The position numbers and the translations under genes were made by a program. From NCBI GenBank assembly GCA_022829145.1, contig CM040741.1, positions 49,880,180 to 49,944,179 on the forward strand: 64,000 nucleotides of DNA, read 5' to 3'. The notes under the pieces are model-generated. The model was given only the letters and a program-made list of their open reading frames with translations, searched no databases and had not been told where the DNA came from. This DNA comes from Albula goreensis. Taxonomy: Eukaryota; Chordata; Actinopteri; Albuliformes; Albulidae. Below are positions 1 through 12,691 of the stretch, piece after piece; within the stretch, counting starts at the first letter, position 1; every line of letters starts with the position of its first letter.

Positions 1-3000
1 TTAATCTCTGCTGCCGAAAAGTTGGTAAGGCCGTTTATTATGGTCGTTTAACTAAGCGAGGCAAATTCTTGTTTATTTATTATAAAATTAAATCTGTCAG
101 TTGTTGCTTTCATTCTTTGTAGGCTGTGTGTTTTCTCTGATGCGATGCTCTGTCAGGAACCCAGTGTCTTAGTGTGTTTTTGATTTTTGTTTCTACTTCC
201 GTGTTTCCCCCATTATCTATGCCATGTGCTTGTTTTTACATATGGCAGTTTGAATGGGATGAAAAAGATTATGGAAAAATGTAAATGCAGAATGTTCTGT
301 GGGATTGTGGCCTCTGTCTGTTTCTACATGTATCTGGTGAATCATAGTCTCTCTGGCACAGAATATCATGGAGAAGAAAAATCAAGAAAGCTCATGTCAT
401 ATATGAATACGAGTGTAGCACATGGATAATGAATGAGGGCCAGCTTTCTTTACATTCTGTATTTTTAAAGTGGCCCTCTTATCTAATATGAAAGGCATTA
501 CTATTGCTATTAATGGTGTGCTGCGTGGCTTCATCATACTCATGACATTATATAAGAACTAATGTAAATGCATGTATGAGCAGATCGCACATGACTTTTT
601 CATGAGCATGCACTTAAATGAAGTTTGGCTATTGGACCATGAGATATTCATGACTGCTGGCAGGTGTTGCATTAAATCTCTCACTTGCACCCATAATTAG
701 CACGTCAGCGGATGTCATCTTTTATTGTTGCTTTATGCATGTGTATTACTACTTAGTTTTGAACACTGACCATGGAAAGCATGGATATATGTGCTAGCTT
801 GCTCTCCAAAGCTTGCTGTTGCATGGAGTGATCTTGTTACTCATGTCCTCGATGAGTGTTAGCATGTAATGTAAGAGGCAGAGAATATAAATATAAGTAT
901 ATGAATTATGCTAAATCATGAATTAAATCGTAGACGATTTGTTGTGTTCCCATCATGTTGTACACTCACAAATAAATGGGAATTTAAGGTTCTTCGCTGA
1001 AAGTTCTAGAAATGCTGCTTGTTAGTTGAGATCTTCCCTGTGAAGATTGTCTGCTAATATGTTCAGCATTTATTAACGCTTCTTTGCTAGAAAGCAGCAC
1101 CTGTTCTACATCACATCTGCTTGTCCTGTGGTGGTGAATCTGAGAGAGTGATTTCCTTGATTCGATTTCGTGATTGCTGCACAGCTGCTCCCAGCATGCA
1201 TCATTCACTTTGGCGCAATATAACCATTGATGGCAGAGATAACCCATGCACGCAATTCAAAATAATCATTTAATTTTAGTTTAAAATTCCAGTCATAATG
1301 GGTATTTCATCACTCTTGAACTTTACAAATGATCCAAGGAACACTGGGCCTTTATGTTCAATAACCACTCGTAACATTGCACAAAATGCCTGGTGTGGGC
1401 ATCTAAGCATAGACTTTACTGGAGCATTTGATTTCAGTTTACTCTGAGAAATTATTTGAATATCACATTTTGTGTTTTAATTCTTTTTATGAAAGTATAT
1501 ACACAAGCTGTCAAACGGCATATCTAATGAGAGCACTGTATCCCAGTGCAGTGAAGCTTTCTAAGATAAAGAATCAAATCTTGGTTGTAACTGAAGTTCC
1601 ATCAGGGTTAACTCTAATTGGATATACCACGATCAGGCTGAGAAAATTTTACTGTATTCCTCAGCTTCACGCTCGACGGTGATATGCTGCTTTTCTCTGT
1701 CAGCTCCTGTATTCACAGGCCTCTGCTACATTGGACTTAAATACTTTATTATAGTCTGTTAATGTTGTTATCATGAGTTAGCAAATGTGCATTTAATGGT
1801 GAATTTCGCTACCATGAAATCAAGAGAGGACATGGTAGAATATGCAATACTGTGAAAAAATTCTTTTAGCCAAATGTACAGTCAAAACCTATTATTAGAG
1901 AAAAGGTAAACAAGTGAAAAAAATGACACAAAACTTTGCAGCCTCCAACAAATACATTTTGCAGCAGAAACCCTGCAAGACTATCTACTGCCACCACTAT
2001 GAAGGTTTGCATTTTTTATAGACACAGGTAAATCACTTGCAGGACGGTGAACACCATACAAATTTTTGAATGAGAGAAAAGAAGCCTAATTTTCCCAATC
2101 ATGCATCCAAAATAGGTACAGTACATCATGTGACTGTTATGGTCATATGTGGCAATGCAAGTGATTTGGAAATGCATGCACATGAGGAGATAAGATAAAA
2201 GGAAAGGGAACATGAAGCAGCTCTTTCTGATCAGATCTGATTTGTTATTTCAAATGCATTCTTCTTGAGACACAACACTCTTCAGGGGCCCAGATTATAT
2301 TTGTGAAAAGCTCAGTTTGTTGTTCATGACATGAGTGAAGTCAACACTGTGTCATGTGGGGAATGACAAAAAAGAATACAGACCGATCCAATCTGATCAG
2401 CCAGACAGGGATCAGATATGAACTGTATGTGAAACATACAGATTTGTTTCAAAACAGAATTTTAAAAAAATCTCATGTTTCCATATCTGTTGTGTAAACC
2501 TTGAGAGAAACATCAGATATAGATCAGACATAGAAAAAGATCAGATTTCAGTTGCTTCAGACTGACATTCTGAGTACAGCCTAACTGATGAACAGAAAAG
2601 AGCACTTCAAGTGAGTATGGACAAAATCATAAAGGGCACTGTGTGATGAAATATGGTCTTTGATTAGTGTTTTCTTTATTAGTATATCAAACCAAATGAG
2701 AAATACTAATAACAACAGCAGTAAGAACCAATTCTTTGGTAATATCACCAGGTGAATGTATGACTGAAAATACATGAATGAATGTGACAACAGTAGCTCT
2801 GATGCAACTGAACCTTTTAGAGGCATTGCTGCATGTGATAGAAAATGTACATGAAGTGGTGGTCATGCATTCTCATTGAATTTATCATACAGTATGACTG
2901 CAATAACGATTTTCAGAACTCGATAGGAATATTTAAACTTGGTGAATTGCATTGGCTAATATTTTATGATTGATACAACATTTTTGCAATGAGGAACAAA

Positions 3001-4526
3001 ATAAAAAAAACAAAAAAAAAACTTCCAGTGATTATAAAAAAGAAAAAAATCATGCTTTTGGCCTTTGAATTCCATTGAGTCTGTATTATTGAGAGTTCTT
3101 TTAGCTGTAGGTGCTGCCATTTCTGCTTACCAGGTAGTTCTGAGCAGGAATTCTGACTGAATGAGGTTATGCATTTTGCCAAGGTATTTTTTTATTATTT
3201 TTAAGGCATTCACCTGCTCTTTCACTTCCCCAGCTGACCTCTGGCAGTTAAACTATTAGGCCTCTTAGGCTGGATTGTGTGCTTGAGTACTTTTTGGGTT
3301 TTGGGTGGTGACAGTTTGTCAGTTTTATTTAGTTAAAACTGTATTTTTCATTTATGCCCTGCCATGTCATAAAATCTACCCATCCAGCACTGACATAGGG
3401 TTACAGTACACTTGTGACCATCAGTAGTGCTGCACCCTTTAGAGACTCATGTAGTAGTAGGGGCAGATAAACAAATACATCAGGAAATGTATGGAGTGGA
3501 CAGTTTTGACAACAATTTAAAATGTAATGGTTGATTTGCTCTTTGAGGAGCATATATCAATTGCATCAATGCATTTCAAATTTCTTTTGATAATGATTTT
3601 TCATCTCATTTGTATCTTGTCTTTCCTCTATACTATCAAACTGACAGAGCACCATGATATGCTGGTATGGTTCCAAATATCCTTTGACTTATATGTTTGG
3701 CTGAAATAAATGAATATCAGTTCTACATAATTGTAAAAAATATTTACAGCAAGTGTGCTCAGGGGTCCCTTCTCTCAGAAGACACAGTCTGTCTTATGTT
3801 GATATTACTGAATTGGAGGACAGATAATGTTAGTGATTGTAACAACACTATTAATGCATCGGTTTCAAAGAAAGGCTCTCAAGGCCCCTGCGATTGGGCC
3901 CTTAAGCCCAGCAGGCCTCCGAGTGATAGTTAGCCTACAATAAGAATGTCAGAAATGTGCACATTGGAAAACATGACAGTGTAATCATTTTTGTTTTTGT
4001 AGCCCCTGGTCACCAACTTTTAATGAAAATTCATTTATTCGTTCACATATCATCACATGGGGTTGTACAATTTTATCACCAAATTGCTATTTCTGAATAA
4101 TAGCCTAACAATTATGTGTAAACAGGCTGTTCAGAGCCTCTGGTTCTTATCATGCAGTCCACACATGCTGTCTCCTTAATATTGGCTGACACTAAAGAGG
4201 CGTAAGTTTCACCTTAAACAAGTAGTCTGCCAACAGTCCAGACCCATCTGTCCCTGACCAGTCAGGCAGCAGTCCTGATCTTTGTCAGGCAAGTGACCAT
4301 GATATTGGGCATGTCCAAATTCAAAAACATTCAACTGACAGCACAAACTTTCCTGTTGGCAAAACTGATGCTGTTATGATAATGAAAATATTATACAAGG
4401 TTCCTGTAAACCTGTATTTAAGAATATCTACAAGAAACAAAAACAGCTGATGTTTCTGAAGTGATTTTTATTAAAGATCAAGGAATGTTCCACTGCACGC
4501 TGATGGGATGTACAGTGGGTACAGTG
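1..4526. other. gene-free stretch, no recognised element
   Basis: No exon, RNA gene or clear transposon was recognised on either strand. Open frames are short and show no family motif. Between about 2,220 and 2,560 the tetramer-rich string GATCAGAT and close variants recur several times, which hints at an old decayed repeat, but no ends or family could be assigned. A short A/T-rich run lies near 3,000-3,050. Confidence 0.6.
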
Positions 4527-4564
4527 TTTGCTTGTCTGCATGCATGTGTATGCAGACAAGCAAA
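4527..4564. repeat. perfect 15-bp inverted repeat (hairpin)
   Basis: The left arm TTTGCTTGTCTGCAT (4,527-4,541) is the exact reverse complement of the right arm ATGCAGACAAGCAAA (4,550-4,564), with an 8-nt loop. No flanking duplication or longer fold was seen. It is too short for a normal microRNA precursor and may be a transposon end or a chance cruciform. Confidence 0.8.
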
Positions 4565-6275
4565 TCCTTGTTCTGATGATCTGTCAGTTTTTAAACACTT
4601 ATGCAACTAATTCCTTCAAATGTAACTTGATTAACAAAAAAGTCTTTTGTAAATACTCACAAAACTGCAAATCCCTCCTAAATATACATGGAACAAGTAT
4701 ACTTGTTACCAGCCTCACCCTTATCTTCCCCCAGCTAATGTGAACCTTAGCTGGCCATGGTGTGGTTGGGTGTGGCTTGAGAATTCAGGCACAGGATACA
4801 CAGCTGAACCAGAAGCATATGCAGTCTGCTCAATAAATATAAAAAAAATATATATATTTTAAACATTCAAAATGACACCCACTCTGGGGTCAGTGCTTGC
4901 ACCTAGTTAGCATAACTGCAGCAATGGGAGTTATGCCAAGATCAAATAATAGGCAGATTGAGTATGCCATTTAGTTTGGGAGTACATTCTCACATTTATT
5001 GCCTATGATGGTAGTCAAACAGGATCAATATTAACAGGGTCATCTTATGTGTTGATCAAAATCTGAACCTGATAACATTGCTATAAATATGAAAGTCATG
5101 TTTTTAACCTTTTGCTTTCATTTTCTAAAACAGTACATGGAAAGGCATACAGATAATGATGGTTACACCGGACCACAGGATCATAAAACAACACTGCTTG
5201 CTGTGGAAATATTGCCAACTAACTTTTCAAATCACTACCATGATTCATGATAAATACTGTGATTCATTTTCAAACATGTACTGTTATATGTATAATGTAA
5301 ATTGTTTTCTTCTGTGCATTTGTCAGAAGTAATAAAATTCATATATCAGTTAACCAGTAAATAAGTCAAAACAAAGCTCAACGCCATGGGTTCATGAAAC
5401 TTTAATACTATAATTAAATAAACACCCACCCTCCCAACAAAATTAATTGCTCTTGATTTCTTGTGCATCCTTGCTCAGGGCCAAATTAGCAGTGCTTAAT
5501 GAGAAAGGGGAGGGGACTCTTAGATGCACCTCGTTATCCCAGGAAATGGATGGCATAATGAGCTGTTAGACATTTGCATGGTCATTAAGGAGGGTGCTAA
5601 TGATTGTGTATTACTCAGCTGTGAATGTTCATATGTTTAAATGACTTGCACTCTCTCTGCTTTCAGGTGAATCTGCTCACCTTCCTGTACTCTTCACTCT
5701 TCTCTACAGTCCTCTGCTGCACTCAAGTGCTGTTGTTTCAAAAAGGCTCAAATATTAACTTTCCTACTCTTCAGATGAGATGTTTTACTGAGATTCATGT
5801 GCACTGTAGACATTTTGGATCTCAGGGTACACCCCACAAGAGTAGGGGCTAAACCCTTGTGTATGGGTCAAATATTGTTAAGCTAACTGGAAAAAATCCC
5901 TTGCACTTCTTGTATTCTTTTATTGCAGCAAATCTCATCACAGCAAATGGGAATTCATTCTTTTGTCTGCTGCTGATTCACCTGACTGACTACAGGAAAA
6001 AGAAAGTATATGGAGGACCAAGATTTTCAACAGACATTAAAACAGCTGTAAGATCTATTTATTATTTAGGTCCATTTATTAGCATTGTATTGATTTATAG
6101 ATTCATATTATTTATGTTATTATTAGGGGAAGGCACCTTCTTGTTTATGTTGCTTTGACTCATTTTTATTTTCTTCTTTCACCATGTCCTCCATGTCTTC
6201 TTTCACTATGTCCTGTGCTAATAGGAGTCAAAGTTAAATAGGACCCTGTGCCAAATGTGTACATATTTGTAGGGA
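4565..6275. other. gene-free stretch with one regulatory-looking block
   Basis: No gene was recognised. The stretch 5,925-6,048 resembles an exon in having a pyrimidine tract plus AG in front and a GTAAG at its end. Its translation matches no family I know and both flanking frames fail, so it is not called as an exon. The block 5,461-5,640 is listed separately. Confidence 0.5.
5461..5640. promoter_or_regulatory. candidate conserved non-coding / enhancer-like block
   Basis: This block has more balanced base composition than its surroundings and a dense run of developmental-type motifs. It contains an exact octamer ATTTGCAT (5,572-5,579), the POU-factor site, beside CATTAAG, TAATGA and CAGCTG elements. 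It contains no repeat motif and no coding frame. The call is inference from appearance only; conservation was not tested. Confidence 0.25.
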
Positions 6276-6983
6276 TATGCCATCAAATCTAGAATGGTTG
6301 GCACCATTGATGAAGCAAAACAAAAAGGCAGCAACCTTTAAACAGGACAATCCTGCAGCCATTTATGTCCATTACTTGCACATTGTCTTAATTTATGTTT
6401 GCAAGGCATTGGGAAAAATGTGAAGTCATTAGCGATGCGCTGGACTTTGTGCCAGAGGTGGTACATGTTGAGAAGCAGTCCCCTAAACAAAACCACACGC
6501 TCCAAATCATAAAAAATGAAATGGCCTTTTTACGCTGTAGTTTCCTTTCTGATCACAGAAATGAATGAAGAATCATACAGTGATGCCAGTAGGAAAGCTG
6601 GGGGAATTTTGCTAGTCCTTCACAAATTCAGCACATTCTTGGCCCGCATCTTGCGTTGATGTGTTTTTCTCCCTCTGAACAGCTGTTACGGACCTTACAG
6701 ACTGTAAACATATCATTATAGGATCTGCAGAAAGCTGTGGCTTTTACTCGAAGCTTTATTCAAAGAAAGAGCTCAGATCATGCCTTTGATGAGTTCTACA
6801 AGAAAGGTGTAGAGGACTCAAAACATCTTAGATACCCCTGTGTTGCCCAGTCAACAGAAATGCCATGCAAATTTGGATGCCGGAGAGCCTGTACACACAT
6901 TCCAGAGCCCGGCGGATCATTACAGGAGACTGTACTTTGAAGTTCTGGACCTACTTGATGGGCTGGATCTACTTGAGGACTGA
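6276..6983 (+). pseudogene. hAT-superfamily transposase relic (ZMYM1-like type)
   Basis: This is a broken transposase of the hAT cut-and-paste family. Translated fragments follow the family order. First comes FKQDNPAAIYVHYLH (family form roughly DNPxAxYVHCxAH), then DALDFVPEVVHVEKQSPKQN (the LDxxxEVxxLIKxSPKR segment). Next is LLRTLQTVNISL, a stop, and DLQKAVAFTRSFIQRKSSDH leading into AFDEFYKKG. Last is SPADHYRRLYFEVLDLL, matching the YYRxxYFEVLDLL segment before the C-terminal dimerisation domain. The pieces lie in different frames, with at least one stop and two frameshifts, and the C-terminal dimerisation domain is absent. No N-terminal zinc finger or terminal repeats were found. The family call rests on motif recognition and the clade name is less certain. 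Confidence 0.65.
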
Positions 6984-7171
6984 TGGGCCGCTGTCCATGC
7001 ATCAACATGTTTTATGGTAGGTAATGGGTTCTTTTCTTCGTATGCATCCTTGTCTGGCACCAAATGAGCTCTGTTTTGTTCTCAATCAATCTTCTGACAA
7101 CACACATGTTGTATTGTCATGAAAAGCCACTGTTCCTTAAGACTGGCAATAACATAACTGAGGAGAAACCC

Positions 7172-7237
7172 ATACAATACAATACAATGATTACAATACA
7201 ATACAATACAATACAATGCTATGTAGTACAATACAAT
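7172..7237. repeat. (ACAAT)n pentanucleotide microsatellite
   Basis: ACAAT units repeat about a dozen times with two interruptions. The array is too imperfect to be highly polymorphic throughout. Confidence 0.85.
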
Positions 7238-8800
7238 TATTCAATGCAACACAATAGAACTTCACTGCCCACACAAATTGAAAACCTGGCTTTGGTCTTA
7301 AAATAATCAATATATTGCACATGGTACACTTTAAGAACACTGGTAAAGAAATAAGGAAGCAGGGGGTGATCATGTTGATTTTAGGGGAGGAAAGAGTTTT
7401 TATTTATGTTGAGACACCCTGTACACCAACCAGAGGGTAGCAGCTTAAATAGAACAGGGAATGACAGTAATGTTTCATGACACCTGGGTTTTGTTTTGAT
7501 TCTCAGTGTGTATAGATTTATTGCACTATTAAAAACAAAAGGCTTCAATACACCACATGTCTTGTAAACTAGATTTGGAGACTGCCAAGTGGGAATTAGT
7601 GTTAAGAGGGTGTTTGCGTTAATACCCTATTTTGGTTTTTGGACAAACTTGAAAAAGGATTTCTCACACCAAAAAGTGTTCAGCATTGTAGCTGTAGAAA
7701 CCCACATGACTCTGAAATATGCATATGTCTCTGCAAGTGCTGGACAATCGAACTGGCTCGTTAATGTGAAGTAGCTTTTTAACTTTCATCATATGAAATG
7801 AGTGATATTCTTCCACTTGCACACACTATTTTTCCAAGGCAAAACATAACTCTTTTATGAAATTAATCTCACATGTGTACATGCAACAGTATTTGCATGT
7901 GACAATATTTCTTGTAAAGAACTAAATCAACCCTCTTGGAACATCTCCTTTCTTTACAGCTGTGCTCTTTATGCCACAGAGGTCAACAATATGTGGTGTG
8001 GATAAGTTTCAGAGATTTAATATGAAGGAAAAAAAGCATGCATGCTGAAACTTTAAAAATCTAAAACACCATAAATATGTCCATGCTGACTCATATGCTA
8101 ATTTAAAATGTCAAAATAAGTGTTCGAAAAATATATTCAATGCTCACGAATATGCAAGTATTGAAAGAATTTATCATTCACTAACTTACTAAATTAAGAA
8201 TATCACAAGTTTGAAACACTCTGAGTGTGTTGTTTCAAGCCCTCTGAATTGCTAGTGGCTTAGTTAGAACCATTGTTGAGGGTTTCAAAATCCATTTTAT
8301 CTTGGTCTGGCTTAGGGGAAACATACAGGCCCAGCTAAAAACAGATTCATACGGCATCATCAGTCAAGGGAAGGACAAATATGCTTCAGGAATTACATAA
8401 ACAAACTCACTCAATCATCAACAGTTTATCCCTCACCCCTCTCTGTGAAAAAGCTGACTAACACTTCCTTCCTGTCAGTAGTGCATTATTTCCCAGAGTT
8501 TTCATTCTCTTTCAATTCACAATTGGAGTTCCAAGAGGTAGAAATCTCTGCCATTGTTGGACATGGAAGCTGAAAGCTGATAATACTGTCACCTCCTTCC
8601 ATGTCATTGACCCCTGTAAATGAATTTGGCAATGAGGCAGCCATTGTCCGAGCAGTGCAAGTTTTTTCTTTCTTTTTTTCTGTAAATGCATAAAATTTGT
8701 TATGTATTCTACATTTAACTCAGAAAGATCATCATTTGGCTCTGGTATTATTATTTTATACATTTATTTTTATCCTGTTGTGCCTCTTGTTTTTATTAAA
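7238..8800. other. gene-free stretch
   Basis: Nothing recognisable was seen on either strand other than AT-rich single-copy-looking sequence. The open frames are short and without family motifs. Confidence 0.6.
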
Positions 8801-9760
8801 GGGTCATTCCATATCAACTCACCTAGGACCTTCCAGTTCATGTCATGGATTTTCTTTAAATGCATGTGAAAACTCCTATTAAATGCATGGGACCTTGCAA
8901 AATCCTATAGCTCTACTCCAAATACTTTTTTTTGTTGTGAATTTTTGAAGTTTGGCCCTCTGAGCTAAACTTCATGGTTTTTGTATGTGAATTTCAAGCC
9001 ACACCAATTGCTTATTTTTCACTGGATTGTGTTGAAATTTTTACTGAACATCCAAGAAACCCTAAGGATAATTTGTAACTTGTATTCATGAATATAGTTG
9101 TTGCTGAATTTTAAAAGTAATCAAATTAATAGAATCTTAAGAATCTTAAATTTTTAAAAATGAATATCTCCACTAGTTTTCACTTTCTTGCAACCAAATT
9201 TGACTCTGTGTAGTATTAATATTATTCTATCGCATCTAGAAGTTATTTGGTCCTGCATAAAATATTGAGTGCTACAGATCTTGCTAAATACTGTATAGCT
9301 TCGGAGCACAAAAACCCACCTTTTTGAGATATTTTGTATATTTTCCCAAGAAGGACTATTTTAATTTCCTTGAAACTTTTTTTATGGCAAAGTGTTAATA
9401 TTCATCGCAGATAAATGTAAAGATCTTATATTACTCCATCATTTAATATATATTTTCTTTTAATTGCTAATTTTTCATACTTTTCACTGGCTGTAATATT
9501 GAATTCAGTGGTTTTATTTCATAGGTAAGTATTTTTACTATGTTGACTTCAAGGTTTTCTATCTCTGTGGGTTGCCTATTGAGCCTGCTGTTCCACTGGT
9601 TTCAGAATATTTGCAAGTTACAGCTTGTAATTGCTTGGTTTGTTGCATACTAGATAATGTCATCTTGTTCTGTATTCGTTCACATATATTTTTTCAAGAA
9701 AAATCCATGAGACAAACTGGGAAAAGTTCTGAATTCTGGTAAATTGGCACGGAATGACCC
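8801..9760. mobile_element. 960-bp non-autonomous DNA transposon with terminal inverted repeats
   Basis: The left end GGGTCATTCC (8,801-8,810) and right end GGAATGACCC (9,751-9,760) are exact inverted repeats. The similarity continues imperfectly inward for about 15 more bases. Both ends are flanked by TAAA (8,797-8,800 and 9,761-9,764), a likely 4-bp target-site duplication. The interior is very AT-rich and has no transposase motif, so the element would depend on enzyme supplied elsewhere. Repeats starting GGGTCATTCC are common in fish and other animal genomes. I do not assign a superfamily, because moving the boundary by one base changes the apparent duplication. Confidence 0.8.
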
Positions 9761-9764
9761 TAAA

Positions 9765-11039
9765 TTTAGCATTTCTTAAGGTAGTGGTCCACTCAACAAA
9801 TCTGTTGTGAAATGTATACTTACTAATCCACAAAATCTTCAACATCTATCGCTGAAGGTGTACCGCAGTGATGTCAATAGTGCAGTCAGAAAAGATATGT
9901 CATTCTAACAGAGAAGCATTGTGGGGATGTCTGCCTTGTGTTTAAAATGCCATAGGTTGCATTTGACTCTAATTCTGTACATTTGTCTCTTCACCACAGT
10001 ACAGCATAAGGAAAATGATTTATAGAGTTAGTAACCTCGAGAGTAGCTGCCAGCAAAGCATCACCTCATTCTCTGTAGTGGAAAAATCCACTTCAAGCTT
10101 TCAGAGTTAAACACACATACAAGAAAGGTTACCATATATGTAATGTCATGACTGAACGATGCACAGATACCATACATTTTGGCATACTTGAGAATAAATG
10201 CAGAATAACAAAAATGTAATTCCAGGTCTCTGAACTATACAATTGCAAATGTCATGGTTAGTTCCTTCTCCTTGTCGTAAAGGTTACATCTCTTGGGAAG
10301 ACAGCAACATGTCAATTACCTCAAGTACCTCTCATTAGCTCCAAGTACTTTCATTAGCTGCCCCATGCATTCTTAAAACAGACTGGAGGTTAAGGCAACA
10401 CCTGTAAATGCATTCTAAAGAACTGTGTGAATACTGTATTAGCAAACCCAAAAAGGGCTGTTTTTTTATATTCATTAATAAATTAAGCCACAGCAGTTTT
10501 CATGAGTAGAGATTAATGTGTTGTATGTAAATATAGCAAGATCAAAGTGAGATCAAACTGGCGAGAAAGTAGTGAGCCTACAGTGTTCTAATGGCTTGAA
10601 AATATTTTATCATTGGAAGCCTGAACATTTTTTCACCTGGACTTTACTTGAGACTGGCAGGCTTTTTACAAAAATATAACATTCTTCCTGTTTTTTTCCT
10701 GGTAAAAGACTGGTTCTTATTCGGGAGGTAGTAACTCATTTTATGGTAATTCCTAAAGAGGTTGGAGAAATAAAAGGTGGTCCAAGCTTGTGCTCAGGGA
10801 GACATAGGCTTCTCCATGTATGTGTCTTCTAACCTTGTGCATTCTTTGGCAGATTTGGGGTAGGAAGCCCCACTGCTGTTTTGAGTGGAGACCTTTTTTT
10901 TGTCAGACCTTGAGCTGAGCCTTGTACGCTATAGACTGCACAGTTATTTTTCATTAAATTGCATTACATTATTTTTCACCTTCTGTGTATTATTATTATT
11001 ATTCTCCCTAACTCTTACCTCTTTTTTCTAATTGACCCA
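9765..11039. other. gene-free stretch
   Basis: No gene or clear repeat was seen apart from a short (TTA)n run near 10,988-11,004. CATTACATT-like words just before it may be the eroded edge of a fish repeat. Confidence 0.55.
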
Positions 11040-11270
11040 ACGCAGCAACCATACTGCCAGCTTCAGTCGGGAAGGTAAGCACATGACTCTTCCAATTCAG
11101 AACAGTAAAATTCTACTTTATTACACAACACAACTTGCACACTGCCTATGTTATCTGAAAAAGAGGAACGGCGGATTCAGCCTACGTTACAAACTTGGCC
11201 ATACCTAGTAATGGCATGGCTGGGGTTCAGAGACCCATCTTAAATCTTACCCTGTGGGCCACACAGCCTT
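11040..11270 (-). mobile_element. degenerate SINE copy, same family as 32,340-32,735
   Basis: Positions 11,040-11,160 align along their length with 32,361-32,490. Shared landmarks in order are a GCAGCA..CTGCC start, the AAGCAC.T.ACTC.TCCAATTCA block, a variable middle, and a TACACTGCCTA-like end (GCACACTGCCTA here). Both copies read tail-first on the + strand, so the element lies on the minus strand. A possible degraded tRNA-type B box falls near 11,222-11,240. Boundaries are uncertain. Confidence 0.5.
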
Positions 11271-12691
11271 TTTTATCACATCTCCTCTTTTGCTTGTCAC
11301 TGAAAAAAAATATCCAGCTGGGTCTTTCAAACTTTAATTTCCTGTCTTCTGCTTCTATACCACTCACCTGTGCTGTCACTTCCTTCAAAGGGACTAAGGT
11401 TTCAATGGGAATTTCCTTGCTTAGATAACATTTTAAAAACATGTGAATGTCCATCCAGGTGGTTGCCCACTCAGTATGATATAACCTCAGTGTCTCAGGG
11501 TTGGCTCTGATTGCTACTGGGTGAATGTTAAAAAGAGGGTGCAGCCATATCTGTCCTCCCATTCACCCTTACTGTTTTGATGAATGGTAATAGCACAGGA
11601 GGAATACAATAGCATTGTAATTACCAAAATCATTGACATTCCTAAAATTACTTTGGTGCAATAAACAAAATGTCAAAGTTTGCATCCTCAGCTATACTTC
11701 AGCTCTACATTTTTCATCCTTGCCAACCCCATCAATTACTGCACATGTGATTACTGCATTATTCAAGTCATGCTCAGCCAAAGGAAAGGGCTGAGTGATG
11801 ATACTTTCATGGTCTTTTTGAATGTTGCATATCTTGGAACAGGCTACCTGGAAATGAACACTTTCTACACCAGTATTGCCTTGTTCTGGGAATTGTACCA
11901 GATACAGTTTTGAGCATGAAGGACCATCTGGGAAAATCGCCAAGATGTCCCACGCTTGCAGGATAATGATACGCCCAGGAGAGCTGAAAGAGGGAGGCTT
12001 CGGCAGTGCATGCTGCTGTATGTGAAATGAATGGACGAACTCAAAATATGCAAGACCATCCATCCGCAGGGGACGGAGTGCAGCAACACGTCCGTAACCA
12101 GTAGAACAACACCAAGACAACACAGAGTATACCCAGTCCTACAGCAGTGAAAAACCTTAACAAATCCATGCAGGGCATCGACCTTCATGATGATGTTATT
12201 CATTACTAAAATATCTGCCAGGAGAAAAAAAAAGATGTTTTTTATCCCTTTGTGGATATTACAGTAGTGAATGGGTACCTATTGCAAGGTTAGCACAGCT
12301 CAGAAATGCTAAGCTCCATGCTCCATGCACATAATAGTATTCGTATGGAGAGTACATACAGAAACTCTACCAACAACATGTGGACATCAAGCCTGGGAGC
12401 GCAATAGTACATGCCACTGCTCCAGCCATGGCTTTGTTCACCCATTGACCCATCCATAGTTTCTTCTTTGCCAAGAGCCTCAGCAGGGAGAATGTACCAG
12501 GTGTTCTGCATGGAATCAAAGGTGTACACAAAAACAAAATGGACATGTCTGAAATGTAATTTTTTTCTTTGAGTAATAGCAGAGTGCTTTTGTTGCAAAT
12601 CGTGTTCAGACCTTTGGAGGACTTTGGAACAAAAAGGCAAGTCAGGACATTTCTGTTTTGTTATTGTATAAGTTGTTGTGTTGGTGTGCAC
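11227..12691 (-). other. cluster of minus-strand open frames, possible decayed gene
   Basis: Three non-overlapping open frames of 133, 143 and 111 codons follow one another on the minus strand (12,691-12,290; 12,123-11,692; 11,562-11,227). The second and third share a frame and are separated by only a few stops. I do not recognise the product. Two short segments faintly resemble kelch blades: FDSMQNTWYILP, and PFPLAEHDLNNAVITCAVIDG shortened here to its core PLAEHDLNNAV. No GG doublets or clean blade spacing support that. The low-coordinate end overlaps a SINE-like segment. It may be a retro-pseudogene, or coincidence in a stop-poor stretch. Confidence 0.25.

Noticed and set aside
5925..6048. 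Exon-like segment with pyrimidine tract/AG in front and GTAAG behind
   Set aside because: Its translation matches no family I know, neighbouring exons are absent, and such splice-like pairs are frequent by chance in AT-rich DNA.
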